A stretch of 64,000 bases of DNA from Hyparrhenia diplandra (taxonomy: Eukaryota; Streptophyta; Magnoliopsida; Poales; Poaceae), in NCBI GenBank assembly GCA_015847255.1, contig JADLZK010012248.1:1922001-1986000 (forward strand), read 5' to 3'. A program made the position numbers and the translations under genes. Positions within the stretch are counted from its first letter, which is position 1. Each line of letters starts with the position of its first letter. This document shows positions 12,123 to 23,399 of the stretch, one piece after another. Under the pieces are notes generated by a model, which saw only the letters and a program-made list of their open reading frames with translations, was not told the origin of the DNA and did no database searches.

Positions 12123-13052
12123 CACTACTACTCATTAGATTTTAGGTGGCGGGCTTTTTGATTTTCGTGGTGCTAGGGTCACGGAAAATGGTTAACCGTG
12201 GCGGTTTTCAATAACCGCCACCGTTAATCAAAAAAACCCAAATCCGGCTGGATCACGGGCCCGCCGCCCGCCCGAATCCGCTGCCGCTTAGGGTCGCCGG
12301 ATCCGCCGCGCGGGCGGGATCCGCCGCCTGGATCGGCCGCGGGGTCGGATCCGCGGCGCCGCCCGCCGCGGATCCGCGCGTACGCGATCGATCCGCCAAG
12401 CGCCGATCCGCCATCCGCGTCGCGCCCGCTGATCCGCCGCCGCCTCGATCCGCCGCCGCGGCTTCAATCCGCCCCGGCCGCTTTTGATCGTCGTCGCGCC
12501 GGCGCCGATCCGCCGGCATGCCGACCGCCCGCCGCTTCGCCGCTGCTGGATCCGCCCAGCGCCTGGACCGCCGCTTCGACGGAGGAGGGCGCGCTTCGCG
12601 GATCCGCGAGGGACAGGAGCGCCGCCGGATCCGCCCCGCGCCCCGCCGCTCGCGGACCGCCGAGGAGAGAGAAGAGGGAGGAGCGCCGTCGAGGGAGAGA
12701 GAAGAGGGAGGTGGTGTCGGGCGCGTGGGGAGAGAAGGGAGGGACTGAGCGCCGCTTTCGATTTTTGGGAGTCTGAAACCCTAAGTCCTCCCACTCTTCT
12801 ATATATATGCCAGCCCGATTTTTGGGCTTTTTTTCTGGGCTTTTGGGCTGGGTCTTGGGCCACATTAACCATGGCGGTTTTTAATAAAAACCGCCACGTT
12901 AATCTCATTTACCATGACAGTTATTATAACCACCACGGAAAATAAAAAAATAACCGCCACGGTTAATTGAGATATTAACCGTGGGGTTTTTTTAAAAGCC
13001 CGCCACGGAAAATGTTTCTGGAGTGTCTTGTAAAATCAATTATGTAGTAGTG
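12123..13052. mobile_element. Compact non-autonomous CACTA element with captured GC-rich segment
   Basis: The ends are cactactac (12123) and gtagtagtg (ending 13052), flanked by a perfect 3-bp duplication cat (12120-12122 and 13053-13055), as CACTA transposons generate. Subterminal repeats of the type aaccgtggcggttt and its inverse aaccgccacgg recur within about 120 bp of each end. The internal 12250-12770 is very GC-rich with repeated gatccgcc words and is unlike the flanks. No transposase is encoded. The inner segment looks like a captured promoter and first exon on the minus strand. Confidence 0.8.
12799..12809 (-). promoter_or_regulatory. TATA box of a captured promoter inside the CACTA element
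   Basis: On the minus strand gcatatatataga is followed by a leader with cttagggtttcag and then pyrimidine-rich CTCTTCTCTC tracts and GC-rich sequence. This order is typical of a grass promoter, leader and first exon. The open frame downstream (toward 12288) is arginine/proline-rich with no domain. Confidence 0.45.
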
Positions 13053-14534
13053 CATGGAACTGCTGTTGCTGTGCTCATGGTGCAGTTGCCCCTGCCCACG
13101 CGCCATTGCGATTCACGAAACCCAATGGTGTATAGGTCTGGCCAAAGAGACGCTTGATCCAAGCTCTGAAGGGTCAGATGTATCCATGTAGGCTGCATGG
13201 GAGACATTGACTATGGATAGCCAAGCCATGCCATGTACATTGTCAATCCATATCTGTCACTCCACATTACTTATTGTATCGTGGCCAGGAATAGGCCACT
13301 GGGGAAGTGAGCATATGATAGCTGAACTTGGTCTCTGAAGACTAATCAAACTTGATTTGTTCCCTGTCATGTGGATTTCAACTTCTACAGACGTCATCTT
13401 GTGGCACTTCAACCGTGATCTCGCCTGAAGTCTTTAGATGGATACTGCAAACTGAAGCTTATTGTTTCTGTAATTCTGCCTTAGAATCTCCATATTAATT
13501 GTTTAGGTTTGAATCGACTTCATTCCTGAAATGTTGCTACTTTGGTCATTGCGAAGCAGCAGGTTGTGGTTTATTATTGATGTTAATTCGCTTGCGCTGC
13601 AATAGAAACTTCTTCGTAGCAGGAGCACTGATCAGTCTTGTTCATTGTTTAATATGGCGACACCCTTCAGTTCAGTCTGACGTCAAGTAAGTTTGTTTTG
13701 TTTGATTAGTAGCTATACTATTGAGCTTTACTTGAATATCTGTCCAATTAGCTGCTCGATTTTTGTATTCGAAGAACACATATTGATTTCAGTGTCTTCA
13801 CACAGGGTGATGTCACTATAGAGCATATGACAATGTTCGTCACTGCATATATGCACCAAATTTGAAGCCAAAAGATGTTGGTCCATGAGTAAAATTAGGT
13901 AGAAACAACTCAGCGGTTTCACTATCTTGATTCAAATACTCATTTGCTTTCTTATAACAAAAGGACCGCATCCATTCTTCACTGCATTGCAAATTGAAGT
14001 TCAGCAGTAGACATTAAAGTCTTACCTGCTTACAGGCAAGCCCAATAAAGCTGATGAGATTTTAAGAACATTAGGAGATTAGCCATCAAGCGAAACACAA
14101 AAAGACGCTCAAGAATTGAAGTTTAGCACTAATTTCATTAATGTTAAGTAGTAGCGTCCAGCATAATTTCATTCTATTTTCCATCCCTCCAAGCCAATCT
14201 AAACTTAAATGAGAAGTCTTCCTACCTCAAGTTTGTGGGTAAATTTCTTTTGCCCTATTGAAAACTTGCAATCCCTTACATGCCATCAATGTGTCAAAGA
14301 CATGCATGGGCCTCCTAGTGGCATTTTTAAAGGTTTTCGGATTTTATCAGGGCAGTGAGGATTTTCCAATGTTTGTAACCAGCCCTTGGTAACTACATAT
14401 ATAATATAGAGGCTGCTACAATAAGTAATGCAAAAAAGATACAACTTTAAAAGTTAAGTTTAGCTATACTGTTGAATCAATTTTTCACTCCCAATGAGCT
14501 TAAGTTTATTACAATCCACACTTCCACACAGCAG
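13053..14534. other. Non-coding region, no gene seen
   Basis: AT-rich sequence with short frames only. No domain, splice pattern or element boundary was recognised. Confidence 0.4.
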
Positions 14535-15606
14535 CCAATGGCCAACAAGATAAGGGCATGTGGCTACTAATTAATCAAACAAGCAAACAGTAGGTAATGA
14601 GTAACGACAATCCCTTTTTGGGAGAAAATTGAAAGGGTTAGACTGTATTTATGATTAGATGGGGATAGATGCAAATTGCAATCACTATACTGACAACATG
14701 GTGGAAAATAAGAATGTAGATATCTCAAGAGCTCTTCTCCATTTATTAAACGTAAAACATTTAGCATCAAATAAGTTGGCAGAGATTACAGTCTTCCAGG
14801 AAACCAGATATCAAATGTATGTCAAACATTTTAATTTGTTTGACTCATTTTATTAACAAAACAAAACAAACAAGGTGTCACCAGGACGAAAAGAGGTTGA
14901 CGGCACGTCGATTGAGTTAGACGATAGTCTCTGAACATATCCATATCCAGTGAAGGTTAGAGCAGGTGTCGCAATTCAACGAAGCAAATTTAATTTGTTT
15001 GACTCATTTTGTTACCAAAACAAAACAAACAAGAACTTGACGGGATACTGGAACTGGATAGGGTTCAGGATGAACCGGAAGAGTTGGAGGGGGATTCAGA
15101 AGGAAAAGCAGAGTAATCAGAGTTAGGGGACAGAGAGTCTGTATTGATTTCATCGATGGTTCAATCAGTTGGCTAACAGAATGACGACTAACAGACTTGC
15201 TAGCTGATTGGCGTCAAGCAAAACTGACGTCATCTCAACTCCTGTAGACCATCCGGCAATAGAGCCGTGCCCATCTTCTTCCTGAAGCTAACACCCACCA
15301 TTTGTTCTATCATGTGTAACCAATGGCCAACAAGATAAGGGCATGTGGCTACTAATTAATCAAACAAGCAAACAGTAGGTAATGAGTAACGACAATCCCT
15401 TTTTGGGAGAAAATTGAAAGGGTTAGACTGTATTTATGATTAGATGGGCATAGATACAAATTGCAATCACTATACTCGACAACATGGTGGAAAATAAGAA
15501 TGTAGATATTTCAAAAGCTCTTCTCCATTTATTAAACAGAAAAATTAGCATCAAACAAGTTGGCAGAGATTACAGTCTTCCAGTTAACCAAATATCAAAT
15601 GTATGT
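14535..15606. repeat. Direct repeat of about 288 bp, copies 785 bp apart
   Basis: Copies 14535-14823 and 15320-15606 both begin ccaatggccaacaagataag and end near tatcaaatgtatgt. Between them a 44-bp AT-rich word is itself present twice (14830 and 14989). Confidence 0.85.
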
Positions 15607-15773
15607 ACATCAAACTGACTAAATGAAACCTTGCTAGAATGTCCTACCTGAAAATAAAATATCTTTCATTTGTGTCATCAGACCTACCTACCCATGAATC
15701 CTTTGGAAGGGGTCCATTATTGACAAATCATGTACTTCATCATATCGTGTGCATGACCCAATGAAGTTTTTTT

Positions 15774-17167
15774 TCACATACAAAAATCGAATTGTGCACC
15801 CATGGAAGCCCTCTTTTCAAGCTCGAGCAGACTATGTTGCCTTTCAATCCATTCATAGCTAACATTTTCAAATACTAACTCAAACCTCATTAACTCCAGC
15901 ATTCTTACATTTGATATAAACAACTTGGCCAACTGAACATGTGACTTGTTGCCCCGATAGTTTGCTAGCACAATTTTCCTTAGACCGTTGTCTAGGGCAC
16001 CAATGTTTTCCTCGACATGTAAAACCAATTTTCCACCTCAAGATGTGTTATCTGGAAAACAAAAGTGAAGCTTCAATGCTAACCGTTATATTTAGGGCAA
16101 TCATCGATGTTATAGGAGCACACTCTAGTACAAGTGTCACCTGGATGTATAGCTCTCCAAGTGGGGAAAGCACTTGATTAAGTTAGAAACCACATTCATA
16201 CAGAGTTTCGCAATAGATAATGCTAGAACCTTGACACTGCTGACCACCGGCGTCATGCTACCCATAATATTCGATCCTCGAAGTTTAATTTAAAGGTTGT
16301 TTAGAATTAACACCATGTATGCATCTAAGCAAACGTAGATGGCTATACCTGTACAAACATGGGATAAAAATTATCACAGAGTTTTCCCAAAATCTGCAAT
16401 CTTGGCGCAGAGATTACCCACACGTAGATCCTAATTCCTCCCAAAAAAACAACAATCTTTTTAGACACGGGCGCCCCCGATGACGAAAGCTGTGGTACAA
16501 AAATCATAGTTTGTCGAGCCAGAATGCACGCCGATGCTTATGAGGCTAGGGGTGACACGATCCGCACTTTCGAGGGAAGTCTTCCCGGGCCACAACGTGA
16601 GCAGCAAGCTCCGCAGGGTTTGGGCGGCGGCGATCATAGATTGGAATGCGTGATCATGAATTGTGTTATCCACAAGGCTTAGATGCTTGAGAAGTGGTAA
16701 CCGAATTGGACACGAATTCCGAAAATCATGCCGAAAATGCGAGTTGCCGAAGGTGGCGACACGAAGAGTGGGACTTGACGCGACGAGTGCCGATTCCGGA
16801 ACCAGATTAACGCGGTCGAGCTCGAGCTCCCATAGCTTGTCGAGGGCCGGGCGGGAGCCGCGGCACAGTGCTGTTTGGGGGTTGAGGCCGAGGCCGTAAG
16901 AGATTGAGAAGCGGGCGGGGGCGGGCCGGTGCGAGGAGAGGATGCGGGAGACAGCTCGGTGGTTGTGTCCTCGAGGTTGAGAGGTGCGGAGCGCCATAGG
17001 TGGCGCCGCTGGGGTGAGAGCACCTGCGTGCGGGCGCCGTCCGTCGTGGGGAGAAGAGAGATGATGTCACCGAGAACGCCGTCGCCGAGGCTGGCGATCC
17101 GGTCGGCGTGGCGCTCTTCCGTTCCCAGCCTCCTCCTTCTTCGCCTGGTGAGCACCCCCGTCCCCAT
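15774..17167 (-). pseudogene. F-box/LRR protein with C-terminal FBD domain, frameshifted
   Basis: A grass F-box/FBD gene, a class of presumed SCF ubiquitin-ligase substrate adaptors. Exon 1 from 17167 carries the F-box (DRIASLGDGVLGDIISLLPT then RRHLWRSAPLNLE). After a one-base insertion near 16944-16953 the next frame gives leucine-rich sequence (LDKLWELELDRVNLVP, LLKHLSLVDNTIHDHAF). A middle exon near 16155-16265 encodes MGSMTPVVSSVKVLALS and ends at a donor where one base seems missing. The last exon (to TGA at 15774) has the FBD signature: LRKIVLANYRGNKSHVQLAK and LLELEKRASMGAQFDF. Order and length fit the family. The frameshifts indicate a pseudogene, or assembly indels. An (ATGGCG)n-like run lies directly upstream. 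Confidence 0.8.
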
Positions 17168-17216
17168 GGCGATGGCGATGGCAATGGCAATGGCGATATG
17201 ATGGCGATGGCGGCGG
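17161..17216. repeat. ATGGCG hexanucleotide repeat
   Basis: Repeated atggcg/atggca words directly upstream of the F-box/FBD start; on the minus strand this is a CGCCAT run in the leader. Confidence 0.8.
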
Positions 17217-18222
17217 CCGATCAGGGCGTCGAGGTTGTCACCGACGCCTGGTTTTTATTTGGGCTTTTGGCTACATGATTAATGATTAATCGTTTCTCAG
17301 AAAAAAAAAAAACACTCGAACACGGATTTCGTTTTGGCTGGCATGCATATCCTCTATTAAATTTTAAGCTTTAGGAGATCAATGATCATATAATAATCAG
17401 ATAATTCAACACAAGAAAAAAAGATGTAGATCATGATTTTTTAGATAAAATATGAAATTGGTTCACTTTTTTTCTGAGTTAAATACAAATTTCTACAAAT
17501 ATTTTAATATTAAATCGGAATTTAGTATTTTTAAAGGATGCTACTAAGTACTAACACATGCACATACGCCCGCATCATTTGTCACCTTATCTTGTTGGCC
17601 ATTGGTAACGCAAGATAGAACAAATCACGTGTGTCAGGTTCAGGAAGAAGATGGGCACGGATCTATTGCCGGATGGTCTACAGGAGTCGGATGCCGTCAG
17701 TTTTGCTTGACGCCGGTCAGCTAACTTGAGTCGGTTAGTTAGACGGTTGGCAAGTGTGTTAGCCAGCTGGAGTCGGTGGGCAGGCTCTGCCTGTCCCCTA
17801 ACTCTGTTTGCTCTGCTTTTTTGTTCTAAATTTTTTAGAGTTCTATTCACCGGAGAAGCATTCCACATTGCCGGTAGCCGTTGCCTACGTACGTCAGTCG
17901 TTGGCGACTTGACGTCGGTCGTCGACGACTTGGCGTCGTCGTCGTCGGTCAGTGACCGAATAAGCCCGTCGACTTGGTGTTCGTGCAGCCATTGCGGTAC
18001 AAGTCGACACAACAGCGGTAGTATCTCTAGTGGAGGCTTTCAAATTCAGGCCTCAAAATTCTAGGCTTGCAAAAAAATAGAGGCCCAACTTGACTCCCAA
18101 CTCCGGCGAAGAAAGCGGCATAAGACCATATCTTAGTGGTAAAGTAGAGAAAGTGGGATGGGATGCACATATGAGACGGAGGATAGGAGGATCCTATTCT
18201 TATGGGCTTGATACTATAATAA
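17217..18222. other. Non-coding flank; contains right arm of the inverted repeat
   Basis: AT-rich to 17585, then the inverted-repeat copy (17585-17822), then mixed sequence with tcgtcg words near 17930. No gene supported. Confidence 0.4.
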
Positions 18223-18817
18223 TCTATATCTATACCTATTAATAAAGCAAGGTAATTTCAGTCCACTAAAATTTTGGTTTACCAAAAAATCTTTCACCCC
18301 TTTCCTGTCCGCATCAGCGGCTTTACGTGTAGGAGTTGGAAACGGATACAAAAGTCTACACCTATAGGGAAACAAATGTACCAATCTCTGTTGAACAAGT
18401 ATTTGCTTTGGCAAACTGAATCAATAATTTGTTCGGCAACCGAATCTAACATAAACCCTTATTTTCGTGCAACTCGCGATCTCGATCGCTAGACTCAATT
18501 CATTGTACCCAGCACAGTACCTCTCACCCACCGTTCGATTGCCTGTCTCCCAATCCCAACCGTACACGCGTTCCACCTTCTGGAACCAACCGAACACTGC
18601 CCGACCTCATCTTCTCCAGCACACGACCTCCGCCGCCGCCTCGCGCGATTGGGTCCTGCGCACCGCGTCGCCTCCCTCCTCCGGCTCCGTCATCGCGCCA
18701 GCATTCCAACGCCCTACAGCCGCCACGCTCGACATCGCCCGACATTCACCTCGCGAGGAGCGGTGCGGCCTTCACCGCATCACGGCTCTGCCAGCCGCCG
18801 CCGAGCGACCTACACCG

Positions 18818-19022
18818 CGCCTGCGAACCTGCCGGAGCGTCGAGCCTGCAGCACCGCCCGTGACCCCTCGGACAGCCGGGCCGGTTGTGCCTTCAGCGTG
18901 TCTGCACCTTCCATCACCGCGCCTGCGAACCCGCCGGAGCGTCGAGCCTGCAGCACCGTCCGCGTCCCCGTCGGACAGCCGGGCCGGTTGTGCCTTCAGC
19001 GTGCCTGCACATTCCATCACCG
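18818..19022. repeat. Tandem duplication of about 102 bp x2 in a GC-rich segment
   Basis: Units near 18818-18919 and 18920-19022 share cggagcgtcgagcctgcagc and ggacagccgggccggttgtg. The frame of 18467-19162 stays open across both units, since 102 is a multiple of three. No domain recognised. Confidence 0.8.
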
Positions 19023-20748
19023 CGACATGGACCAACAATAGTGGCCATCATGGTATCCCCTTCCGATCTCATCTTCTGCTAATGAATGCCTCACTCATGA
19101 ATGATGCACACCACGTGCTCGACGAATTGCCTCTGCAACAATTTTTGTTCCTAACCAAATAACCATGCTAAGCTTTTTGCAGGCACAAAGATGCAGATGC
19201 ACATATCTATTCCTGACAAGGAGTCCTATATGTTGAATAAGCAAATAAGAAGCACAACTGACATGTAATTTTTCTGCTTTGCCTTTCGAGTGATGTTTCA
19301 TCTTATCAACATGTCTATTCATCTGATTATCGCTGCTTCCTCTTCATATTAACAAGTTATCTTAAAGGTATAGTTCACAGTGAGAATTTACCGATTCATT
19401 TTACTACAGATATCAGTTTGTCACTGACACGTTCTCTAAGTAGTGACCAGACCAACCACATCCGCTACTATTTTGCTTCAGTTTTCACACCTCTGTTTCA
19501 GGTCATTTCACAGCCCATCTCATATGAATCATACTACACATGCTTAGTTGTTACTGTTTCAGTTCTGCGGATTCCATTTCCAATATCAGCAGCGTGGATT
19601 CTGTATATCAGAAATGAATCAGATTCCAATCAGCATGGATCTACCATTGGGAGCTACCAAAAAAAAAAAAAACCTCTTTGCCCATGTCCTCATAGGTCAG
19701 GTGAGTTATCTTGCCTTCTCCACTGCTTCCTTTCTCATTTCTGTTGATAAAGCTCTATATATATTGTACATGTCCAGGATAAGACTACCATATGTAACAT
19801 GACAAATATAAGTTCTCCAATGCTAGGGATTGTGTCCGATCTGTAGTAGTCTTCACAATTTTCAAAACATGTGAAGTCTTTAACCTTTTAAAGATATTGC
19901 CATTCAGTTTGTTCAGTATTGACTAGAGACATTTTCACATGGCACATAATTCTAGATAAGTATGACCACAACTTGGTGCCACACTGTCAGCCATTTAAGG
20001 GTTCCTAGAATTATAGCAAATGAGGAATTGTTTTAATTAAATTAAGGAGATGTTTATGAATTCTCATACATGAGACATATGTTAAAGTGGTCATGTCGCT
20101 AAGCAAACCTTGGCAGAATGACTTAGTACAGTTGCCCCATTTTTGTTAATTTGCTCGCCCCTCAAATTGACTTCAAATACGTTCCCTTTGATTTACAACC
20201 TTAAACCTAATTAAACTACTAATATTTCCTTTTTTTTATGGTCGACAATGTAAAATAGTGCATATAATTTCATTCCTTTTACTACAGCAAAACTCAGTGG
20301 GATTACTCATGACGAACTTTTCTGCACCACCCGTCCACACTACAGCGCACCACCCACTGCCTTCCAATGAGCTGATGCGACTCCAGATGTTGCTATAGTC
20401 TCCAAGAGACCGTGTTCATCCTACGGTTCAGACCGACAATATTGGGACTACAAGTTATACCAACTACATAGTACTCTCAAGCTCTCAGCCGTGTTCCTCT
20501 GCTCACCTACTATTGGCGCTCTATTCAGCTGCGAATGAGGCTGCATCATGAATTGAGGCATCCCCACATGTTCCAGACTTATGACGCGGCATATATTGCA
20601 TCAATTCAATTTACGTTCCTCCATTCTTTGACATAAAATTTTTACTAATATTATGTAGTTTCTTGCCAGCGCTTTTATGCGGGTTAGTGGCTAGTTATTC
20701 TCATTCTTCAACAACGAAAAAAGAGCCCAACAGTGGTGAATTTGGATA

Positions 20749-21863
20749 GGAAAAAGTCGGATTCCCTCCTCCAACTATCACGAAAGTTCACTTTTCCTCC
20801 CTCAACTCCAAAGCCCGGACAAATCACCTTCCTCAACTTTTCAAACCATGCAAATTACCTCCCTCGAGCGGTTTTGAAGGCGGATTTGCTACAATAACCG
20901 CGGTTTTTGCTACAGTGTCAGCGGGTTGCTACAGTGACAGTGACTTTGTTTTTCTTTTTTTCAAAAAAATCTGTTGAATCTTTGAAAAATCATAATAAAT
21001 CATAGAAAATCATAAAATAAAAAATCTAATTTTGTTGGACTCCACATGATTAGATCTACACAGTGAATATATAATATGATATGCTTTAGTATAAAGTTTT
21101 TTTGCTACAAAGGTTTTGTCTTTTTCTTTTTTTTTATTTATTTGGCTGAATCTTTGAAAAATAATAGTAAATCATAGAAAAATCATAAAATAGAAAATCC
21201 AATTTTGTTAGACTCCACATGAGTAGATCTACACATTGAATATATAATATGGTATGTTTTAGTCCAACAAAATAATTATGAAGTTGCAGCTACGTAATTA
21301 TTTCAATTAATTACAAAAAAGCATAGATCTAAAGCTATAACCAAAATTTTGTACTAAAGCATACCATATTATATATTCACTGTGTAGACATGCGCATGTG
21401 GAGTCTAACAAAATTAGATTTTCTATTTTATGATTTTTCTGTGATTTACTATAATTTTTAAAGATTCGACCAAATAAATATAAAAGAAAAAGACAAAACC
21501 TTCGTAGCAAAAAAACTTTGTACTAAAGCATATCATATTATATATTCAATGTGTAGGTCTAATCATGTGGAGTCCAACAAAATTAGATTTTTTATTTTAT
21601 GATTTTTTCGTGATTTACGATGATTTTTTAAAGATTCAACAGGAATTTTTATAAAAAAGAAAAGGAAAAGTCACTGTCACTGTAGCAACCCGCTGACACT
21701 GTAGTAAAACCGCGGTTACTGTAGCAAATCCGCCTTCAAAACCGCTCGAGGGAGGTAATTTGCATGGTTTGAAAAGTTGAGGGAGGTGATTTGTCCGGGT
21801 TTTGAAGTTGAGGGAGGAAAAAGTGAACTTTCGTGATAGTTAGGGAGGGTCGCGATTTTTTCC
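20749..21863. mobile_element. Foldback (long terminal inverted repeat) element, probably Mutator-like
   Basis: Two arms of roughly 540 bp are reverse complements, starting ggaaaaagtcg on the left and ending cgcgattttttcc on the right. They share tatcacgaaagttcac and ttttgaaggcggatttgcta words. Each arm contains two copies of a unit of about 170 bp that includes ggactccacatg. The flanks atttggata and atttgataa are near-identical, matching an 8-9 bp duplication as Mutator or hAT elements leave. Long arms favour a MULE. No transposase is encoded. Confidence 0.7.
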
Positions 21864-22719
21864 ATTTGATAAGGTGCTGCCCTCAAATTCTTGAGGCCCA
21901 GGCCCAATGCAGAAAAGAGGGGAAAAAGATAGCCCCGCTTGTCAATGAGCTTGTCAATGATCTTCTTCGGTGTGCACTCGGTTTGGTATCAACCATAGGC
22001 AAGCTGGAATATGGGTTGGTCTATAGAACACTACAACACGCAATTCCCCTGCTGGGCATACATGAAATCGCATTTACAGGATATTAAACACATAAGCTAA
22101 TTAATTACATAAAAATTTCTAGAAAAAATTCTAAATAAACTAGGTTAGTAGTAGGTCGTATTAAAGTAGTTTTTAAGCCCATGTTAGTTAGATAAAACTT
22201 ATAGAAATAATAAAAATACACGCTTAATGACGCCATACAAGATATAGTAAACTTCAAAATGAAACGTAATTATGGGCCCTTAAAATTTGAATCGGTGGTA
22301 TAGCGATATATTTGTCAATCATCCGTTTTGTAACGTCACGGGCACTTTTTGCTAGTTTAAGACATAATGAAAAATAAGAGCCCATTTGGAAGCCTTAGGG
22401 CAAGTACATTGGTGTTGTCTTATAACTAGTCTCATATAGTGCCACGTAATTTAAAAAGCGACTTAATAAATTATATGTACAATGGTTGTCTTTCTAAGTT
22501 GTCTCATAGCAACTCGTATTTCCTTAATTTATGGAGAGAGTAAAAATATAGGATTGTGAGGTGCATGGCGACAACAACTCATACAAAGGTAAAATAGTTG
22601 TCCCATGGTCCTAAATTTTAGCTCATGAGGTGTTGTTGTGAAGCAACTACCTCATTCTCTCTCACATCTCTCTTTCCTCCACGTCATCAAAAATCCTACG
22701 TGGCGATGCATGAGAAACA

Positions 22720-22736
22720 TATGAGACCGCTTACGT
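22720..22736. repeat. LINE target-site duplication, left copy
   Basis: The 17-bp word tatgagaccgcttacgt is present perfectly here and at 28325-28341, flanking the LINE on both sides. Confidence 0.9.
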
Positions 22737-23399
22737 TTTTTTTGAGGCGAGAACCACTCGCTTTATTCAAAGAGGGTTTACATGATTACAAACGCCATCG
22801 GGTGGCGACATAAACCGTGCAAATCTGCCGCGTTTCTGGCGATACAAGGCTTCTAGCTATTACATGGCGTCCACGTTTGAATTTCTACTTTCATGTACAT
22901 ATTCCACCGCTTCAAACTCCAAAGCTCGAGCCTTCCCGGTTCTTTGATGATCCGTCCATAAGCTCCCATCCCTGGTCCTTTGAGATTTTTGACGACACTC
23001 TCACAATCCGAGGCGAGACGGAAGGATGACGACCCAAATCGCTTGCAAGGTCCATGCCCTCACGGCAAAGGGCGAGTGCCTCCGCCGTTTACGGATCAGA
23101 TATTCCATCGAAGACCAAGCTCGGGCGGCGCCTCGCCCGTTTCGGATCGAGATATTCCATCAAAGACCAAGCGGCGGCTCCTACAAAAACACCATCCCGA
23201 TCTCGGGCAATAGCGGCAACAACGACCCTTCGCCGTTCTTAGACAACGGCGTCAACATTTATCTTCGATTGTCCCGCTCGGGGAGGAATCCAACGGCGAA
23301 CTCTTGGCTGAATGCCTTGAGTATTTGCCTTTGGTTTTTCGCACACGGGTATCTTTCAACTCCTCGCGAGATCGGTTATAAAGCCATGAGTCGATAACG

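Larger units (their letters stand above)
15100..17822. repeat. Inverted repeat pair flanking the F-box/FBD gene
   Basis: 15100-15342 is the imperfect reverse complement of 17585-17822. Shared words include ctgtcccctaactctg and cttgttggccattggt. Read from the right copy, the layout (leader, polypyrimidine tracts) resembles a copia-type LTR fragment, but no terminal TG/CA pair or target duplication was established. The F-box gene lies between the arms. Confidence 0.65.
18223..22355 (+). mobile_element. Non-autonomous Helitron
   Basis: The 5' end TCTATATCTATACC follows an A (18222), and the 3' end CTAG (22352-22355) is followed by a T, the A/T insertion site used by plant Helitrons. The 5' terminus matches the grass Helitron type I know, and the 3' end has gggcactttttgctag just after a weak ccgt/acgg stem. 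No Rep/helicase protein is present, so it would need a partner element. Contents: a GC-rich segment (18480-19050) that may be a captured exon, AT-rich DNA, and a nested foldback element. Both ends are judged by short motifs, so the boundaries need a family alignment. Confidence 0.6.

Noticed and set aside
12288..12908. 206-codon minus-strand frame rich in Arg, Pro and Gly
   Set aside because: It lies inside a CACTA element, has no domain, and its composition is explained by gatccgcc repeats. Kept as a captured segment, not a gene.
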